From assembly GCF_900176035.1 (NCBI RefSeq), contig NZ_FWWT01000014.1, positions 1 through 64,000 of the forward strand: 64,000 nucleotides of DNA, given 5' to 3'. Below are positions 49,363 through 57,176 of the stretch, piece by piece. The notes below the pieces were generated by a model. It did no database searches, had not been told where the DNA came from, and saw only the letters and a list, made by a program, of their open reading frames with translations. The stretch is from Desulfonispora thiosulfatigenes DSM 11270 (GTDB taxonomy: Bacteria; Bacillota; Peptococcia; Peptococcales; Desulfonisporaceae). A program made the translations under genes and the position numbers. Position 1 is the stretch's first letter. The number at the start of each line of letters is the position of its first letter.

Positions 49363-50204
49363 TGAAAATGCCCTTTTTACCCAAAATACCGATTGAAAAG
49401 GCTGTAGATAATTCAATTGATTGGTTAACTGACAACTTTTCATTTATTACAAAAGCAATTTCAGATTATGTAGAGATAGGAATTAAAGGTTTAGTAACAG
49501 GACTTGATTTTATTCCACCGTGGTTATTTATTATCATCGCTACATTTCTTGTATTTTATTTAACTAAAAATAAGGGATTAGGAAGTTTCACATTTTTAGG
49601 TCTCTTATTAATTTGGAATCTTGGTTTATGGGAAGCTACAATGTCAACAATAGCATTAGTGCTGTTTGCCACCTCGTTAGCCCTACTGATAGGAGTACCT
49701 CTAGGAATTTTAGCTGCACTTTTTGATTCCTTCTATAAAGTAGTAATGCCAATTCTAGACTTTATGCAGACTATGCCAGCATTTGTATATTTGATTCCAG
49801 CAATTCCGTTCTTTGGATTAGGTGTAGTATCAGCAGCATTTGCTACTGTGATTTTTGCAATGCCACCTTCTATAAGGTTAACATGTTTAGGTATTAGGCA
49901 GGTTCCTGAAGAATTAATAGAAGCATCAGAAGCATTTGGTTCTACTAGAATGCAAAAGTTGGTTAAATTACAAATACCAATTGCTACTCCTACTATCATG
50001 GCAGGAATTAACCAAACCATAATGTTATCTTTATCAATGGTTGTTATTGCAGCAATGATTGGTGCTAAAGGTTTAGGTGGAGAAGTTTGGACAGCCATTC
50101 AAAGATTTAAACCTGGTATGGGATTTGAAGCTGGACTTGGCGTTGTAATTATTGCGATTATTTTTGACCGTGTTACTCAAACTTTAGCAAAAAATAAAAA
50201 ATAA
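49362..50204 (+). CDS. Glycine betaine/proline ABC transporter, permease (OpuAB/ProW type)
   Basis: 280 aa, six or more membrane helices. The EAA-type loop is visible as VPEELIEASEAFGSTRMQKLVKLQIPIA near residue 180. The N-terminal IPIEKAVDNSIDWLTDNF is typical of ProW. It forms the channel with the ATP-binding subunit. TAATG overlap couples it to the upstream gene; the first binding protein follows after 16 bp. Confidence 0.95.
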   Translation: MKMPFLPKIPIEKAVDNSIDWLTDNFSFITKAISDYVEIGIKGLVTGLDFIPPWLFIIIATFLVFYLTKNKGLGSFTFLGLLLIWNLGLWEATMSTIALVLFATSLALLIGVPLGILAALFDSFYKVVMPILDFMQTMPAFVYLIPAIPFFGLGVVSAAFATVIFAMPPSIRLTCLGIRQVPEELIEASEAFGSTRMQKLVKLQIPIATPTIMAGINQTIMLSLSMVVIAAMIGAKGLGGEVWTAIQRFKPGMGFEAGLGVVIIAIIFDRVTQTLAKNKK

Positions 50205-50220
50205 TTTTAAGGGGGATTCT

Positions 50221-51102
50221 ATGAAAAAGTATTTAGTTTTAACACTTATTTTAATGTTGTCACTAACCTTAATAGTTGGATGTGGTAATTCAGGGAGTAA
50301 TGAAGGTGGAGAATCAGGTGAAGCTTCAAAAAAAGTTGAGTTAGCTTATGTAGAATGGGCTACAGAAATTACAAGTAATAATGTTGTCAAAGTTGTATTA
50401 GAAGAAAAATTAGGTTATGATGTAGAACTTACTTCTGTAGGTGCAGCTGCAATGTTTCAGGCGGTAGCTATGGGAGATGTAGATGGAATAGTAGCTGCTT
50501 GGTTACCAACAACTCATAATAGTTATGTAGATAAAATTAAAGATGATGTTGAAGATTTAGGTGTTAATTTAGATGGTACTAGAATAGGTTTAGTAGTTCC
50601 TAAATATGTAGACATCGACTCTATAGAAGAGTTAAAAGCTAATGCAGATAAATTTGATGGTAAGATAATTGGTATCGAGCCAGGTGCTGGTATCATGGAT
50701 AAAACTGAAATTGCTATCGAAGAATATGGTTTAGATAATTTTGAATTAGGAGAAGGAACAGGAGCAACAATGACTGCAGCCCTTGCAGACGCCCTTAAAA
50801 ATGAAGAATGGGTAGTTGTAACTGGATGGAGCCCACATTGGAAGTTTGCTCGTTGGGATTTAAAATATTTAGAAGATCCTAAAAATATATATGGCGGAGA
50901 AGAACAAATCCATACTATTGTTAGAAAAGGTTTAAAAGAAGATATGCCAGAGGTTTATACTTTTCTAGATAAGTTTAATTGGACTCCAGAGGATATGGAA
51001 AAAGTTATGATCTGGAATGAAGAAGAAGGTGCTGATCCATATGAAAATGCAAAACGTTGGGTAGCAGAAAATGAAGATAAAGTAAATGCGTGGTTAGAAT
51101 AA
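50221..51102 (+). CDS. Glycine betaine-type substrate-binding lipoprotein, copy 1
   Basis: 293 aa OpuAC-like lipoprotein; the signal peptide ends LIVGC with C21. Aromatic residues expected to cage the quaternary amine are visible: W46 (YVEW), W94 (AWLPTTH) and the W203/W207/W212 cluster in TGWSPHWKFARW. H231 lies in QIHTI. As the copy directly joined to the transporter, it is the most probable cognate receptor for glycine betaine or proline betaine. A terminator follows it. Confidence 0.93.
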   Translation: MKKYLVLTLILMLSLTLIVGCGNSGSNEGGESGEASKKVELAYVEWATEITSNNVVKVVLEEKLGYDVELTSVGAAAMFQAVAMGDVDGIVAAWLPTTHNSYVDKIKDDVEDLGVNLDGTRIGLVVPKYVDIDSIEELKANADKFDGKIIGIEPGAGIMDKTEIAIEEYGLDNFELGEGTGATMTAALADALKNEEWVVVTGWSPHWKFARWDLKYLEDPKNIYGGEEQIHTIVRKGLKEDMPEVYTFLDKFNWTPEDMEKVMIWNEEEGADPYENAKRWVAENEDKVNAWLE

Positions 51103-51163
51103 TTAATTATCTACATGAAACAATCTTAAGTAGTTAGAATAAAAATTAATTTAAATATTTATA

Positions 51164-51203
51164 AAAAAAAAAGCCCGATTTCATATTAAATCGGGCTTTT
51201 TTT
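51164..51203 (+). terminator. Terminator between binding proteins 1 and 2
   Basis: AGCCCGATTT (51172-51181) pairs perfectly with 51188-51197 around a 6-nt loop, followed by seven T and preceded by ten A. It works on the plus strand and ends the three-gene transporter transcript. Confidence 0.95.
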
Positions 51204-51227
51204 GTAAAAAACTAGAGGAGGGTAATT

Positions 51228-52091
51228 ATGAAAAAATATTTAGTTTTATCACTGATTTTACTTCTTTCATTATCCTTAGTGGTAGGATGTAACAGTTCAG
51301 CTAGTAAGGATGATGAGAAGAAAATTGAACTTCTTTATGCGGAATGGGATTCTACAATAGCTAGTACTAATGTTTTAAAAGCAGTATTACAAGAAAAAAT
51401 GGGATATGATGTTGAAATGACCTCTGTTAGTATAGCTGCGATATGGCAAGGAATTGCATCTGGTGATGGTGATGCAATGGCTGTAGCCTGGTTACCGACA
51501 AATCATGATAATTTTTATCAAGAATATAAGGATAAGGTTGAAGATTTAGGGGTTAACTTAGAAGGTACAAAGCAGGGTTTAGCTGTACCTGAATATGTAG
51601 ATATTAATTCTATTGATGAATTAAATGCCAATTTTGATAAATTAGATGGTAAAATTATCGGAATTGAACCTGGTTCAGGCTTAATGACAAAAACTAAACA
51701 AGTAATGAAAGAGAATGACTTAGAGAATTTTGAATTAATGCAAGGTAGTGGAGCAACTATGGTAGCAGCGTTAGCAGATGCTATTAATAATAAGAAACCA
51801 ATCGTTGTAACAGCTTGGTCTCCGCACTGGATGTTTGGACGTTGGGATTTAAAATATTTAGATGACCCGAAGGAAACTTTTGGTGGGGAAGAGCAAATTC
51901 ATACAATTGTGAGAAAAGGATTACAAAAAGATCATCCGGAAGCTTACAAGTTTTTAGATAAATTTAACTGGACTCCAGAGGATATGCAAGAGGTAATGAA
52001 CATGAACCAAAAAGAAGATGCTGATCCATACGAGAGTGCTAAGATTTGGATCTCAGAAAATGAAGATAAAGTAAATGCTTGGTTAGAGTAA
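51228..52091 (+). CDS. Glycine betaine-type substrate-binding lipoprotein, copy 2
   Basis: 287 aa, lipobox LVVGC (C21). It is clearly homologous to copy 1 over its length, with changes in the first half (LLYAEWDSTIASTN, AWLPTNHDNF). The aromatic cage TAWSPHWMFGRW and the QIHTIVRKGL segment are kept. No transporter gene accompanies it, and it follows a terminator, so it is expected to share the upstream transporter but be transcribed separately. Good GGAGGG ribosome site. Confidence 0.92.
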   Translation: MKKYLVLSLILLLSLSLVVGCNSSASKDDEKKIELLYAEWDSTIASTNVLKAVLQEKMGYDVEMTSVSIAAIWQGIASGDGDAMAVAWLPTNHDNFYQEYKDKVEDLGVNLEGTKQGLAVPEYVDINSIDELNANFDKLDGKIIGIEPGSGLMTKTKQVMKENDLENFELMQGSGATMVAALADAINNKKPIVVTAWSPHWMFGRWDLKYLDDPKETFGGEEQIHTIVRKGLQKDHPEAYKFLDKFNWTPEDMQEVMNMNQKEDADPYESAKIWISENEDKVNAWLE

Positions 52092-52265
52092 AATATTAAA
52101 TATTTACATGAATCAAGCTCAAACAATAATAAGGTGGTATGAATAAAATGCCTTCAGGAACTTTTAAAACTCACTATCGTTCAAACAGTTAAAAGTTCTT
52201 ATCTTCAGACATTTTATTCCTTTATTTAAACTCGCTATGATTCATTTAAAATAATTAATATTTTA
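52089..52265. repeat. Composite inverted-repeat element, copy A
   Basis: Outer arms TAAAATATTAA (52089-52099, using the stop codon of binding protein 2) and its complement (52255-52265). Middle arms AATAAAATG (52142-52150) with CATTTTATT (52210-52218). Inner stem GAACTTTTAA (52158-52167) with 52189-52198. The 21-nt loop begins AACTCACTATCGTTCA and is identical in copy B. The right flank CTCGCTATGATTCATTTAAA is also shared with copy B. Confidence 0.85.
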
Positions 52266-52270
52266 AATTT

Positions 52271-52315
52271 AAAAAGTCCGATTTATGCACAAAATGTACA
52301 AACCGGATTTTTTAT
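52271..52315 (+). terminator. Terminator between binding proteins 2 and 3
   Basis: AAAAGTCCG (52271-52279) pairs with CGGATTTTT (52303-52311) with one mismatch, followed by more T, around a loop that contains GCACAAAATGTAC. It lies 22 bp before the gene for binding protein 3. Confidence 0.75.
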
Positions 52316-52336
52316 CAAAATTTTTAGGGGGTATGT

Positions 52337-53206
52337 ATGAAAAAATATTTAGGTTTAATATTAATATTAATTTTATCGTTGTCGTTGGTAGTAGGGTGTA
52401 ATAGTTCAGCAAGTAAAGATGAAGAATCTAAAAAGGTTGAATTAGCGTATGTAGAGTGGACTACAGCAGTAGCTAGTAATAATGTGGTTAAAGTAGTCTT
52501 AGAAGAAAAACTAGGTTATGATGTAGAACTAACTTCGGTAACAGCACCCGCGATGTATCAATCTGTAGCTATGGGTGATGTTGATGGTCTTTTATGTAGT
52601 TGGGTACCAACTATGCAAGGTCATTATATAGATCAATTTGGTGATGATATGGTAGCTTTAGGTCCAAATTTAGAAGGAACTAAAGTAGGGTTAGTTGTTC
52701 CCGATTACGTAGAAATTGATTCTATAACAGAATTAAATGAAAATGCTGATAAATTTAATGGTCAAATAGTTGGAATGGATCCAGGGTCAGGGGTAGTGCA
52801 TATAACAAAATCTAAGACATTAGATGGATATGGGTTAACTAATATTGAATTATTAGAAGGATCAGATGCAACCATGACAGCAGCATTAGGTGATGCTATT
52901 AAGAATAATGAATGGATAGCAATAACAGGTTGGAACCCACATTGGATGTTTGCTCGTTGGGATTTAAAATATTTAGACGATCCAAAAGGTTTTTATGGGG
53001 AAGCAGAAAGAGTAGAGACTTTTGTAAGAAAAGGTTTAAAAGAAGACATGCCAGAGGTTTATAACCTTTTAGATAAGTTCTATTGGACTTCAGAGGATAT
53101 GGAACAGGTTATGATTTGGAATGAAGAAGAAGGTGCTGATCCATATAAAAATGCTAAACGCTGGGTCGAAGAAAATGAAGATAAGGTAAGTTCTTGGTTA
53201 GAGTAA
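52337..53206 (+). CDS. Glycine betaine-type substrate-binding lipoprotein, copy 3 (divergent pocket)
   Basis: 289 aa, lipobox LVVGC (C21). It is homologous to copies 1 and 2, but pocket-lining segments differ: SWVPTMQGHY replaces AWLPTTHNSY, TGWNPHW replaces TGWSPHW, and AERVETFVRKGL replaces EEQIHTIVRKGL, losing a conserved His. These changes suggest a different quaternary amine or related solute. It again lacks its own permease and ATPase. GGGGG ribosome site. Confidence 0.9.
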   Translation: MKKYLGLILILILSLSLVVGCNSSASKDEESKKVELAYVEWTTAVASNNVVKVVLEEKLGYDVELTSVTAPAMYQSVAMGDVDGLLCSWVPTMQGHYIDQFGDDMVALGPNLEGTKVGLVVPDYVEIDSITELNENADKFNGQIVGMDPGSGVVHITKSKTLDGYGLTNIELLEGSDATMTAALGDAIKNNEWIAITGWNPHWMFARWDLKYLDDPKGFYGEAERVETFVRKGLKEDMPEVYNLLDKFYWTSEDMEQVMIWNEEEGADPYKNAKRWVEENEDKVSSWLE

Positions 53207-53381
53207 AATATTAAATATTTATATATAGTATGCTCAGTCAGTTAAAAGGAATGAGCGTAGGTAGTTTTAGGAATGTACTGAACTCACTATCGTTCAAACA
53301 GCAGCTACATTCTTATCTAAAACTACCTACGCTCTTTTTATTTAATCTCGCTATGATTCATTTAAAATAATTAATATTTTA
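53204..53381. repeat. Composite inverted-repeat element, copy B, with terminator hairpin
   Basis: Outer arms TAAAATATTAA (53204-53214) and its complement (53371-53381) as in copy A. The inner hairpin is much stronger: GAGCGTAGGTAGTTTTAG (53253-53270) pairs perfectly with 53317-53334, then AATGTA/TACATT, with the same 21-nt loop (53281-53301) as copy A. A T-rich run follows (53335-53343), so on the plus strand it can terminate the binding protein 3 transcript. The stems of copies A and B are unrelated while loop and outer arms are conserved. Confidence 0.88.
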
Positions 53382-53391
53382 AAGCAGTATT

Positions 53392-53853
53392 TTATTCTAA
53401 ATTAAGTCGCTTACTTAAAATAAAATTGGTTATTGCAAAATAGACTATACAGAAAATTGCTGTTATTATAATTCTATAAGTATTAGCTAGACTTATAAAG
53501 GAACCCATACCAAGTAGGTCAGGGGTAAGGTTAGGGATATCAGTAAAATATACTACTCCTGGAAACATACCTATAATTGTGGATAGCATTTCTTCAAGGA
53601 TAATTAAACCAATGAATGCACCAAAAGAAGCTAAAATTTTATGTTTATTAAATAGCTGTCCAATAGCAATAGATGCATACACTATTAAGATTATAGAAGC
53701 TAGAATTAGAAGGGCTGCTATGATAATCTCAAAAGCTAAAAGGTATGTAGAAGCACCTATTTGTCCTCCTGTTATATTTAAGTTAATATTCTCTAGAGCT
53801 ATTTTAGTGCCGAATTTTTTTGTAAGACCTTTACATTCTAAAATAGTATCCAT
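53392..53853 (-). pseudogene. In-frame fusion remnant: ABC ATPase N-terminus joined to ABC-2 permease C-terminus
   Basis: 153 codons, open throughout. Residues 1-32 (MDTILECKGLTKKFGTKIAL ...) are the start of an ABC ATPase, ending just before where Walker A should be. From ~33 (GASTYLLAFEIIIAALLIL) the sequence is four hydrophobic helices typical of the last part of an ABC-2-type permease. No ATP-binding motif remains. The simplest reading is one deletion removing most of the ATPase and the first half of the permease gene. It follows gntR by 4 bp, as real YtrB/YtrC-type genes do. Confidence 0.8.
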
Positions 53854-53857
53854 TTTG

Positions 53858-54223
53858 TTATCTGTCCTTTACCATATTATTTATAATGGTTAAGATTTCA
53901 TTTTCTTTAAAACCCATCATTTGCATATTATCTAAGAATTCTTTGATTTGTTCTTGAGCTAATTGAGTTCTGGCCTGTTCAATTATTTGGGCATCTTCAG
54001 TAATTGATCGACCACTAGTGCGGTGTGTAATTACAAATCCATCTTCTTCCAATTTAATCAGGGCTCTTTGCATAGTATTAGGATTTACTGCAGCTTCCCT
54101 GGCTAAATCTCGCACTGAAGGAAGTTTAGAACCCAATGGATATACCCCTGATAAAATTAATAGTTTAATGTGTTCTATCAGCTGGATGTATATAGGCCGA
54201 TCAGATTTTAATTCCCACGGCAT
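53858..54223 (-). CDS. GntR-family regulator, YtrA subfamily
   Basis: 121 aa. An N-terminal winged HTH (PIYIQLIEHIKLLILSGVYP, then LPSVRDLAREAAVNPNTMQRAL) is followed by only ~45 residues of helical dimerisation tail, the hallmark of the short YtrA type. YtrA regulators usually repress a downstream ABC transporter operon, often linked to cell-envelope stress. Here the regulated transporter is reduced to a fusion remnant. A palindromic operator overlaps its promoter. Strong GGAGGGGG site. Confidence 0.9.
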   Translation of the reverse strand: MPWELKSDRPIYIQLIEHIKLLILSGVYPLGSKLPSVRDLAREAAVNPNTMQRALIKLEEDGFVITHRTSGRSITEDAQIIEQARTQLAQEQIKEFLDNMQMMGFKENEILTIINNMVKDR

Positions 54224-54240
54224 AAGATTACCCCCTCCTC

Positions 54241-54276
54241 TGTATTATTGTACTAAGAACTTAATACAATGATACA
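54241..54276. promoter_or_regulatory. Probable GntR/YtrA operator
   Basis: Two 17-bp half sites, TGTATTATTGTACTAAG (54241-54257) and, on the other strand, TGTATCATTGTATTAAG (54276-54260), identical at 15 of 17 bases and separated by 2 bp. It overlaps the -10 and start region of the gntR promoter, consistent with autorepression. Confidence 0.8.
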
Positions 54277-54296
54277 TTATTTTTATTTGTTGTCAA
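54269..54296 (-). promoter_or_regulatory. gntR promoter
   Basis: Minus-strand perfect TTGACA (54296-54291), a 16-nt spacer and TATCAT (54274-54269). The -10 lies inside the palindromic operator. Confidence 0.7.
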
Positions 54297-54307
54297 GGCA
54301 AAATTAA

Positions 54308-54347
54308 AAAGAAGTATACCAAAGTTCTATCTTTGGCATACTTCTTT
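54308..54347. terminator. Orphan terminator-like hairpin between divergent gntR and cvpA
   Basis: AAAGAAGTATACCAAAG (54308-54324) pairs with 54331-54347 with one mismatch around a 6-nt loop, with A/T-rich flanks on both sides. No annotated gene reads into it from either side. The rest of 54348-54532 holds no gene I can support. Confidence 0.8.
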
Positions 54348-54507
54348 AATTTATTATTTTTATCATCTCAAGTGCCTAGGATGATTTATACCTAGTTACA
54401 TTTTATCATTTTTTGCATTTAAGCTATATTTGTTAAGAAAATCTTCTAAAAAAAGAAGGAATTTACCTATAAATATGGAAGTATTTAGGTATATAATAAT
54501 ATTAAAA

Positions 54508-54545
54508 ATGACAGCATAAATCTTGTTTGTGTTATAATATTAGCA
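54508..54545 (+). promoter_or_regulatory. Probable cvpA operon promoter
   Basis: A perfect TATAAT at 54533-54538 preceded by ATGACA (54508-54513) at a loose 19-nt spacing. It lies 24 nt before the cvpA start codon. Confidence 0.45.
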
Positions 54546-54561
54546 CAAATGGGGTGGTTTA

Positions 54562-55299
54562 ATGAGGTTTAGCCTGATTGATGTTTTAATTATACTGATT
54601 TTATTTTCAGGTGCTTATAAAGGATATTATCGGGGTATGGTGGGTAGTGTATTTGGCTTAATTAAAACTATTTTAGCCTTGATTATTGCAAATAAATACA
54701 GTAAGCCTATTGTCGGATTCTTAGATGAAAGGTTTGGAATCATTGAAAAACTGTATAATCTACTACATGGTAAAATGCCTTTAGCTCTTGAAGGAATGAC
54801 GATGCCTGTTGTGGGTAATGGCTCTGATATGATTTCTATATTTATTAATAGCATGATGCTACCAGAATGGATTAAGGAAAAGCTAAACATATTTGCACTA
54901 GGTTCTACCGAATTAGCAAAGGGCCTTGGAATTAGTAATATGGGAGATTTGCTAACGTATTTAATTGTTGTTACACTTATTAAGATAATAGTTTTTTTAC
55001 TTTTATGGTCTTTTATTAGTAGCATTATTAGCTCTATTTCTTTGATGTTTACCAGGAAATTAGATAAATTATTTTTAGGAAAACTTAATCGTATAATTGG
55101 ATTAGTGGTTGGTTTAGCTTTAAATTCACTTATCATATTAGTATTAGTTGGGATGCTAACAGCTTATACAGCAATTATCCCTGACATTGGTGATAATATT
55201 TTAGCAAAAATAGCGGGGAGCATTAATAAATCATTTTTAGTGCCCTATTACCAAGCAGGTTTTAAGTTACTTTTTAGCAAATTTATTAGTTTTATTTAA
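54562..55299 (+). CDS. CvpA family membrane protein
   Basis: 245 aa with four to five membrane helices. The N-terminal SLIDVLIILILFSGAYKGYYRGMVGSVFGL is typical of the CvpA (colicin V production) family. The clustered helices at ~135-165 and ~175-205 fit. The precise role is unsettled; homologues affect envelope stability. It leads a tightly spaced run of five plus-strand genes. Confidence 0.85.
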   Translation: MRFSLIDVLIILILFSGAYKGYYRGMVGSVFGLIKTILALIIANKYSKPIVGFLDERFGIIEKLYNLLHGKMPLALEGMTMPVVGNGSDMISIFINSMMLPEWIKEKLNIFALGSTELAKGLGISNMGDLLTYLIVVTLIKIIVFLLLWSFISSIISSISLMFTRKLDKLFLGKLNRIIGLVVGLALNSLIILVLVGMLTAYTAIIPDIGDNILAKIAGSINKSFLVPYYQAGFKLLFSKFISFI

Positions 55300-55314
55300 A
55301 GGAAGTTTTTGAAA

Positions 55315-56274
55315 ATGATAAAACCAAGATATAGAATTTATTCAAAGCATTTACAGGAAAAATTTCAGCAAAGAGTTTATAAGTTATCAATCAATTTACC
55401 AGGAACTTGTCCTAATAGGGATGGAACTGTAGGTGTAGGTGGCTGTATATTTTGTGATGAGGAAGGCTCAGGATTTGAAGGTTTATCTAATTCTTTAAGT
55501 ATCGGAGAGCAGATTAAAGAAAACAAGGAATTTTTCAAGAAAAGGTTTGGAGTTACAAAATTTATAGCTTATTTTCAAAGTTTTACTAACACTTATTTGC
55601 CTTTAGAAGAGTTTAAGAAAAATATGCTTGAGGCTACCTTAGATGAAGACGTAATTGGAATTTCAATTTCAACGCGTCCTGATTGTATTCATGATAGTTA
55701 TTTGGATTTTTTAAAAGAGTTAAAAGAAGAAAAAAACATTAATATTAATATCGAATTAGGTCTACAAACTGTAAATTATCATACGTTAAAAAGAATAAAT
55801 AGAGGTCATACTTTAGCGGAATTTATTGATGCAATATTAAGAATTAGGGCACGTGGATTTGAAAGTGTGGCTCATATTATTTTGAATTTACCTGGGGATA
55901 CCATGGATGATGTTATTGAAAATGCTAAAATTATTTCATCTCTGGGTGTGGATTATGTAAAACTTCATTCTTTATATATTGTTAAAGATACTAAGCTCGG
56001 TAATATGTATGAAAATGGGGAACTTTCGCTTATATCTTTAGATGAATATATAGAAAGAGTGATTACCTTTATAGAGTATTTAGATCCTGAAATCATTATT
56101 CAAAGATTATTAGGTAAAGGACCTCAAAAGACCTTATTATTTTGTAACTGGGATACTAGTTGGTGGAAAATTAAAGACCGTATAGAATTAGAGTTATTTC
56201 AAAGGGATACTTATCAAGGCAAAAAATTTGATTATCTTAATGGAAAGGCACTAAAAGCAAAGTTGGTGAAATAA
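55315..56274 (+). CDS. Radical SAM protein, TIGR01212/YtqA family
   Basis: 319 aa. The family-specific CPNRDGTVGVGGCIFCDEEG carries the cluster cysteines in the arrangement C-x11-C-x2-C. The SAM-radical barrel follows with ISTRPDCI, ELGLQT and HIILNLPGDT. Homologues are uncharacterised, possibly RNA-modifying. The ATG at 55315 is preferred over a TTG six bases earlier given AAAGGAAG. TAATG overlap joins it to the HEAT protein gene. Confidence 0.9.
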   Translation: MIKPRYRIYSKHLQEKFQQRVYKLSINLPGTCPNRDGTVGVGGCIFCDEEGSGFEGLSNSLSIGEQIKENKEFFKKRFGVTKFIAYFQSFTNTYLPLEEFKKNMLEATLDEDVIGISISTRPDCIHDSYLDFLKELKEEKNININIELGLQTVNYHTLKRINRGHTLAEFIDAILRIRARGFESVAHIILNLPGDTMDDVIENAKIISSLGVDYVKLHSLYIVKDTKLGNMYENGELSLISLDEYIERVITFIEYLDPEIIIQRLLGKGPQKTLLFCNWDTSWWKIKDRIELELFQRDTYQGKKFDYLNGKALKAKLVK

Positions 56275-57170
56275 TGAGTATTGCAAATAAATTAAAAAAT
56301 ATATTTGTCTTTAAAAATCCCTCTAAAAGTAGAGGGATTGATTATAATGAAAAAGAAAATATTACACAAGACTTCTATGTGCTGAAAAAAGCTTTAAATG
56401 AAAATAATAATTTACTTGAAGTTAATTGGGATAATTTAAAAGAAGAACAACAAAAACAAATGGTTATGGAAGTTTATCTTGAAAATTGGCGAGATTTAAT
56501 TTATAAATATAATCAATACGATGAAAAAGAAAAAATCAAAATTATCGAAATGTTAGCATATATTCCTCATAAAGAGGTAGTTGATTTTTTAATTAATGAA
56601 ATGAAATCAACTTCAGAAACGATTAGATTATCAGCAAGTTGTTCTTTACGAAAGCAGGATACCAGTTTAACCTTAGAACCTATGTTGTATGCCCTCACTC
56701 AGCCTAATCAGTGGTTACCTTCTAGGGTTTTAGATGTTTTAAAGGGTATGGGTTCTAGCTTAATTGATCCACTATTAGAAATGATTAAAAATTGCGACCC
56801 CCAAGTGCAAAGCGTTTTAGTGCAGATTTTAGGGGAAATCGGTGATAAGAGATGTTTAGGTGTATTTACAGAACTCGCAAAATCAACTGATGATACCTTG
56901 CGCCTAAGAATAGTAGAAGCTTTAAAGGTCTTAGCTTTAAAAGAAAGTTTTTTTATTTTGACTAATTTAGCCCAAGATGACAAATGGCAAATTAGAATGC
57001 ATGCAGTAGAAGCTTTAGGTAATTTAGAGCTAGATGAAGTAGAAAAAGTTTTAAGGCAAAGATTAAAGGTAGAGGATGATTCTATCGTGCTGGAATACAT
57101 ACAAGAGTTTATAGAGAAAATTAATCAAGACAGTATGCCTGAAATTATTTCATGGGTAAGAGAAGGGTAG
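56274..57170 (+). CDS. HEAT-repeat protein
   Basis: 298 aa. After a charged N-terminus, residues ~80-285 hold six or so helical HEAT/PBS-lyase-like repeats, for example VQSVLVQILGEIGDKR and IRMHAVEALGNLELDE. Such repeats bind other proteins; the partner is unknown. Overlap with the radical SAM gene and a 6-bp gap to mscS suggest one operon. Confidence 0.85.
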   Translation: MSIANKLKNIFVFKNPSKSRGIDYNEKENITQDFYVLKKALNENNNLLEVNWDNLKEEQQKQMVMEVYLENWRDLIYKYNQYDEKEKIKIIEMLAYIPHKEVVDFLINEMKSTSETIRLSASCSLRKQDTSLTLEPMLYALTQPNQWLPSRVLDVLKGMGSSLIDPLLEMIKNCDPQVQSVLVQILGEIGDKRCLGVFTELAKSTDDTLRLRIVEALKVLALKESFFILTNLAQDDKWQIRMHAVEALGNLELDEVEKVLRQRLKVEDDSIVLEYIQEFIEKINQDSMPEIISWVREG

Positions 57171-57176
57171 GATAGA

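Noticed and set aside
53392-53853. Genuine ABC transporter ATP-binding protein
   Set aside because: Only the first 32 residues match an ATPase; Walker A, signature and Walker B are absent.
54627-55136. 169-codon minus-strand frame
   Set aside because: Antisense to cvpA, no ribosome site.
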